Source: an uncultured Flavobacteriales bacterium (GTDB taxonomy: Bacteria; Bacteroidota; Bacteroidia; Flavobacteriales_D; Parvicellaceae). From it: DNA of 10,783 nt. The DNA lies in assembly GCA_938084875.1 (NCBI GenBank), contig CALKFX010000097.1, positions 1-10,783 of the forward strand, read 5' to 3'. Below, piece after piece: positions 7,235 through 10,783 of this stretch. The notes beneath the pieces are model-generated. The model was given only the letters and a program-made list of their open reading frames with translations. It was not told the origin of the DNA and made no database searches. Made by a program: the position numbers and the translations under genes. How positions within the stretch are numbered: position 1 is the stretch's first letter; each line of letters begins with the position of its first letter.

Positions 7235-7257
7235 TGGTTGGTACTTTTAACAAAAAT

Positions 7258-8445
7258 ATGATTACAAGGTTTTTTAAATTTTTATATGTTTTTTCGGCTC
7301 TCTTCATCATTCAGAGTTGTAAAAAAAGTGGGTGTACTGACCCAGAAGCATTAAACTATAACATAGAGGCGCAAAAAGATGACAATAGCTGTCTTTACGA
7401 AGATTATGATAAATTATCTTTACTTACCAACTTAGCCGACAACTATATTATTCCTTCATTAGATGCTTATAAAAACAAGATTGTCACATTGAACACTCAT
7501 GTAGATTCATTTATAGAAAATCCAAGTATTTCAAATCTAACATTAATAAGAACTAAATGGGAGGATGCATTACTCAATTGGCAAGATATAGGTTTTTTAG
7601 ACTTTGGTCCATCAGAATATATTTTATTAAGAAAACAAACCAATACATTTCCAATCGATACTACAGAGTTGAATAACTTTATATCATTAGCAGACTGGAA
7701 TTTAGGATATTCTAGTAGTTATGACTCAAAAGGACTTCAAGCGCTAGACTACCTTCTTTTTAAACCTGGACACACAGATAACGAATTAATTACTTATTTT
7801 CAAAATAATGAAAACGCTAAAAACTATCTCAAAGCTTTGGCAGAGGATTTAAACCAAAATATAAATTATGTTTCGGATCAATGGATAAGTTACAGAGAAG
7901 ATTTCATCAATGATTTTGAGGTTACACCATCAAATTTATCTACCAATTCACAAGGTAGTTCTATTAGTAATGTTATAAACGCACTATGTTTGCACTACGA
8001 ATTTTATGTTAGAAGAGGAAAAGTAGGTCTTCCATTAGGTGTATTTAATGGATTTTCACAACTAGAACTTCCAGAACTTGTCGAATGTTATTATTCAGGA
8101 AAATCAACTCAAAACTTGGTCAGATCCGTAAATTCTTTAAGAAAGTATGTTTCAGGATCAAGTTATTTAAATAACGACAATGGTCTAGGATTAGACGACT
8201 ACATGAACTTTGTTAATGCACAGCAAAATAGTCAGCAGTTATCAACAGTAATAGACAATCAATTTCTAACTATTTTAGACGAGTTAAATAATATAAATGG
8301 TTCTCTTGGCGAAGAGATAATCAACAATAAATCTAAGATGACTCAAACTTATCAAGAATTACAACAACTAGTTCCATATATCAAAGTTGATATGACATCT
8401 GCATTAGGTGTTTTAATTACCTATCAAGACAATGACGGGGATTAA
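7258..8445 (+). CDS. Imelysin-family (peptidase M75-like) iron-regulated lipoprotein
   Basis: This 395-residue lipoprotein has a signal peptide ending at C21 (FIIQSC), a GCTDP-type cysteine module at 25-47, and an all-helical imelysin domain from about 50 to the end. Diagnostic parts are the helix KWEDALLNWQDIGFLDFGP (100-118), matching the 'W..A...WQ...FGP' segment of imelysins, and KGLQALDYLLF (158-168). The latter is the counterpart of the GxHxxE motif; here it reads GLQALD, so both the histidine and the glutamate are replaced, and peptidase activity should not be assumed. Relatives include IrpA and EfeO, tied to iron uptake. An upstream TTG at 7222 would add 12 codons, but the ATG at 7258 aligns the leader residue-for-residue with the DUF4856 lipoprotein and is preferred. 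Its last 14 bases overlap the next gene, suggesting coupled translation. Confidence 0.88.
   Translation: MITRFFKFLYVFSALFIIQSCKKSGCTDPEALNYNIEAQKDDNSCLYEDYDKLSLLTNLADNYIIPSLDAYKNKIVTLNTHVDSFIENPSISNLTLIRTKWEDALLNWQDIGFLDFGPSEYILLRKQTNTFPIDTTELNNFISLADWNLGYSSSYDSKGLQALDYLLFKPGHTDNELITYFQNNENAKNYLKALAEDLNQNINYVSDQWISYREDFINDFEVTPSNLSTNSQGSSISNVINALCLHYEFYVRRGKVGLPLGVFNGFSQLELPELVECYYSGKSTQNLVRSVNSLRKYVSGSSYLNNDNGLGLDDYMNFVNAQQNSQQLSTVIDNQFLTILDELNNINGSLGEEIINNKSKMTQTYQELQQLVPYIKVDMTSALGVLITYQDNDGD
7330..7398 (+). repeat. GCTDP-ALNY cysteine module, copy 2 (in the imelysin lipoprotein)
   Basis: These codons encode residues G25 to Y47: GCTDPEALNY, NIEAQKDDNS, C45-L-Y47. All fixed residues (C21 anchor, C26, C45, Y47) fall at the same positions as in copy 1 (6049-6117). 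The DNA has diverged at many third positions, so the sharing is old rather than a recent copy. Confidence 0.85.
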
Positions 8446-9823
8446 TAACTGGATAACCCATTTAACTAAAAATCACGTTAGTATTTTTCCACTCGTAGTA
8501 TTTCGAATTATATTCGGTATATTGATGTTTTTCAGTACTTTAAGATTTATCTTAAAAGGCTGGGTGCATGATCTTTATGAAGTACCTACTTACTTTTTCA
8601 CCTACTATGGATTTGATTGGGTGAGTCCCTTACCTAACCCATTTATGTATGTACTTTTCATACTTCTTTTAATTGCTTGTATTTTCATAATATTTGGATT
8701 ATTCTACAGAACTAATACTGTATTATTTTTTTTAATATTTACCTACATAGAACTAATTGACAAAACCAATTATCTCAATCATTACTATTTCATCTCTTTA
8801 ATTAGTCTGCTACTAATTTTATTACCAGCTAATAGCTATTTTTCTCTAGATACCTACTTTGGTATTTGTAAAAGAAAAAAAACCATAAAAGCTTGGCAAA
8901 TAAATATACTTAAACTTCAAATTGGTTTTGTGTATTTCTTTGCTGGAATTTCTAAACTAAATTACCACTGGCTTTTTGAAGGACAACCTCTAATAAATTG
9001 GCTAAAACACCAGTCAGATTTTCCAATAATTGGAAAATTATTACTTTATGATTTTACAGCCTATTTATTTAGTTGGACAAGTGCAATATTTGACATTTTC
9101 ATATTCTTTTTACTTATTAATAAAAGAAGCAGATTGATTAGCTACTTTGTAGCTTTTATCTTTCATATTATGACTGCTATTATGTTTCCTATTGGTGTTT
9201 TCCCATATGTAATGATTGCAAGTACATTAATATTCTTTAACGATAATTTTCACAAGAAAATAATAGGTTTTATTTCTAAATATAGTTTACTAAAAAGCAA
9301 TAATTTTTCTGAAGAAAAAACAAATTATCAAACTAAAACTAACAGTATACTAAAAGTTTTTTTAATTGGATTCTTCACCCTACAAATCTTTCTTCCTTTA
9401 AGATTCATGTTATATCCAGGGAAATTATTTTGGACAGAACAAGGCTACAGATTTAGCTGGAGAGTAATGCTCATAGAGAAAGCTGGTTATTCTCAATTTT
9501 ATATTCACGAACCAAAAATGGATAGAAAAATGCTAATTCAAAATAGAGATTTTTTAACACCGCAACAAGAAAAAATGATGTCTACTCAACCCGATATGAT
9601 TCTACAATATGCACATTATCTTTCTAAGACTTTTAAAGATTCTTCCCTAGTAGAATCCAACGGAGAAATGATAAAAATGGGGACAAACCCAAAAGTAACT
9701 GCAGAAATAACAGTTAGTTTATTTAATAAAGGTAGTAGAAAGTTTATAGATTCCGAAAAGAATCTTTCTGAAATTAAAAGAGGTTTTGGCAATAAAGAAT
9801 GGATACTTGATTATGAAAATTAA
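8432..9823 (+). CDS. HTTM-domain / vitamin K-dependent gamma-carboxylase-like membrane protein
   Basis: This is a 463-residue protein with several predicted membrane helices in residues 20-330 and a soluble C-terminal part. It matches the vitamin K-dependent gamma-glutamyl carboxylase family, which uses reduced quinone, O2 and CO2 to convert Glu to Gla. FFAGISKLNYHWLFEG (169-184) aligns with the human segment AGVKKLDADWVEG, placing K175 at the catalytic base (human K218). DKTNYLNHYYF (110-120) puts H117 at human H160. EQGYRFSWRVMLIEKAG (336-352) and MMSTQPDMILQYAHYL (382-397) are typical of bacterial members. The active-site residues therefore look intact, but the bacterial substrate is unknown; a non-carboxylase role is possible. 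The ATG at 8432 overlaps the imelysin gene by 14 bases and the end overlaps the receptor gene by 11, so it is firmly in the operon. Confidence 0.87.
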   Translation: MTGINNWITHLTKNHVSIFPLVVFRIIFGILMFFSTLRFILKGWVHDLYEVPTYFFTYYGFDWVSPLPNPFMYVLFILLLIACIFIIFGLFYRTNTVLFFLIFTYIELIDKTNYLNHYYFISLISLLLILLPANSYFSLDTYFGICKRKKTIKAWQINILKLQIGFVYFFAGISKLNYHWLFEGQPLINWLKHQSDFPIIGKLLLYDFTAYLFSWTSAIFDIFIFFLLINKRSRLISYFVAFIFHIMTAIMFPIGVFPYVMIASTLIFFNDNFHKKIIGFISKYSLLKSNNFSEEKTNYQTKTNSILKVFLIGFFTLQIFLPLRFMLYPGKLFWTEQGYRFSWRVMLIEKAGYSQFYIHEPKMDRKMLIQNRDFLTPQQEKMMSTQPDMILQYAHYLSKTFKDSSLVESNGEMIKMGTNPKVTAEITVSLFNKGSRKFIDSEKNLSEIKRGFGNKEWILDYEN

Positions 9824-10783
9824 ATTACTTGTATTAATACTATTTTTATCTGTTCAAAGTTTCTCCCAAAAAGGGAAAATATCTGGATATGTCACCAATT
9901 CCAATAACGACCCACTTGCCTTTACCACAGTATATATAGAGAAAATTAATAAAGTTTTCTACAGCAATAATCTTGGGTTTTTCACCATTCCAAAACTCAA
10001 TTATGGAGAATATGTAATTAGTTATTATTTAACTGGTTTTACCAAAAAAAGCGATACTATAACTTTAGATCAACCCTATCTAAATTTATCGAAAGTTATT
10101 CTTGAAGAATTAAGTTATGATTTAGAAGAATATGAAACAAAACAAGAAGAAGAATTCAACATAAGAAAATTACGAGCTATTGAAGGAGTAATGATTACTC
10201 AGGGAAAAAAAACTGAAGCAATTTCTGTAGAGTCAATAGATGCTAATAAAGCTACCAACCAAAGTAGACAGATCTACTCCAAAATACCGGGAATAAATAT
10301 TTGGGAGAGCGACGGAGCCGGAATCCAATTAGGATTGGGTGGAAGAGGTTTAAATCCTAGTAGAAATTCTAATTACAACACTAGACAAAATGGATACGAT
10401 ATTAGCGCTGATGCTTTAGGATATCCAGAGAGTTATTATAGCCCACCTTCTGAGGCAATTCAAGAAATTCAATTAATAAGAGGTGCTGCTTCTTTACAAT
10501 TTGGTCCTCAGTTTGGAGGTTTGATAAATTTCAAATTAAAAGAAGGAAACCCAGATAAAAAAATAGAATCTATAATACGACACACGATAGGTTCCTACCA
10601 ATTGAATAATTCTTTTGTAAGTCTTGGTGGAACGAACAAAAAGTTCAAATACTATGGTTTTATAAATCTCAAATCTGGAGATGATTGGCGAGCAAATTCT
10701 AATTTTGATTTAAAAAATGGATATCTACATTTTACCTATTCTCCAAATGAAAAAACAAATCTAAATTTTGATTTTACTAAAAT
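9813..10783 (+). CDS. TonB-dependent receptor, FecA-like, N-terminal part
   Basis: This is a partial gene: 323 codons are visible and it continues past the window end. It encodes an outer-membrane receptor that imports a ligand, probably a ferric chelate, using TonB energy. A signal peptide (about residues 1-19, SFSQ|K) leads into a carboxypeptidase-regulatory-like domain at about 20-95 (GKISGYVTNSNNDPLAFTTV, ...NLGFFTIPKLNYGEYVI). A very acidic linker follows at 98-114 (EELSYDLEEYETKQEEE), then the plug from about 125. Plug features are IYSKIPGINIWESDG (154-168), the LGGRGLNPSRN loop (175-185), and EIQLIRGAASLQFGPQFGG (218-236), the 'RGxxSxxFGP' region of FecA-like receptors. The barrel begins at about 245. 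The ATG at 9813 overlaps the carboxylase-like gene by 11 bases. Citrate as ligand carrier is suggested by plug similarity only. Confidence 0.9.
   Translation, partial: MKIKLLVLILFLSVQSFSQKGKISGYVTNSNNDPLAFTTVYIEKINKVFYSNNLGFFTIPKLNYGEYVISYYLTGFTKKSDTITLDQPYLNLSKVILEELSYDLEEYETKQEEEFNIRKLRAIEGVMITQGKKTEAISVESIDANKATNQSRQIYSKIPGINIWESDGAGIQLGLGGRGLNPSRNSNYNTRQNGYDISADALGYPESYYSPPSEAIQEIQLIRGAASLQFGPQFGGLINFKLKEGNPDKKIESIIRHTIGSYQLNNSFVSLGGTNKKFKYYGFINLKSGDDWRANSNFDLKNGYLHFTYSPNEKTNLNFDFTK

Noticed and set aside
7222..7257. TTG at 7222 as the imelysin start
   Set aside because: The 12 added residues (MDICLVGTFNKN) would precede a complete lipoprotein signal peptide, and the ATG at 7258 gives exact leader alignment with the neighbouring lipoprotein.

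Overview
The window is AT-rich, uses TAnnTTTG-type -7 promoter elements, has little sign of Shine-Dalgarno pairing, and carries lipoproteins with the 'GCTDPxAxNY' module common in Bacteroidetes. Together with a FutA-like ferric-iron transporter and a FecA-like receptor with a carboxypeptidase-regulatory-like N-terminal domain, this points to a Bacteroidetes genome, probably a flavobacterium and possibly marine. I see no RNA genes, insertion sequences, CRISPR arrays or clearly broken genes.

Layout. Positions 1-1761 (minus strand) hold the 5' part of a membrane fatty acid desaturase and, upstream of it, a complete Lys9-like saccharopine dehydrogenase. From 1834 on, everything reads on the plus strand. 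First comes a small DUF423 membrane protein. Then a three-gene Fe(III) ABC transporter follows (2326-5807: lipid-anchored binding protein, fused two-domain permease, ATPase). After a 169-base regulatory gap there is a second gene set (5977 to the window end): a DUF4856 lipoprotein, an imelysin-family lipoprotein, an HTTM / vitamin K-dependent gamma-carboxylase-like membrane enzyme, and the N-terminal part of a FecA-like TonB-dependent receptor. The last three genes overlap by 14 and 11 bases.

How the genes work together. The two plus-strand gene sets look like one iron-acquisition system: an outer-membrane receptor, two lipoproteins from iron-linked families, and an inner-membrane Fe(III) importer. 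The sequence supports this directly. The control regions of both sets carry nearly the same inverted repeat (19 of 23 positions identical, 2269-2291 and 5884-5906), with the 7-1-7 layout of Fur/PerR-family operators. In the transporter it sits against the -7 element. In the receptor operon it lies upstream of the best promoter match.

The least explained part is the gamma-carboxylase-like gene between the imelysin and the receptor. Its catalytic lysine and an important histidine appear conserved, which raises the possibility that a glutamate modification is part of this iron system. Two annotation points also matter: the binding protein and imelysin genes should start at 2326 and 7258, not at the longer open frames.
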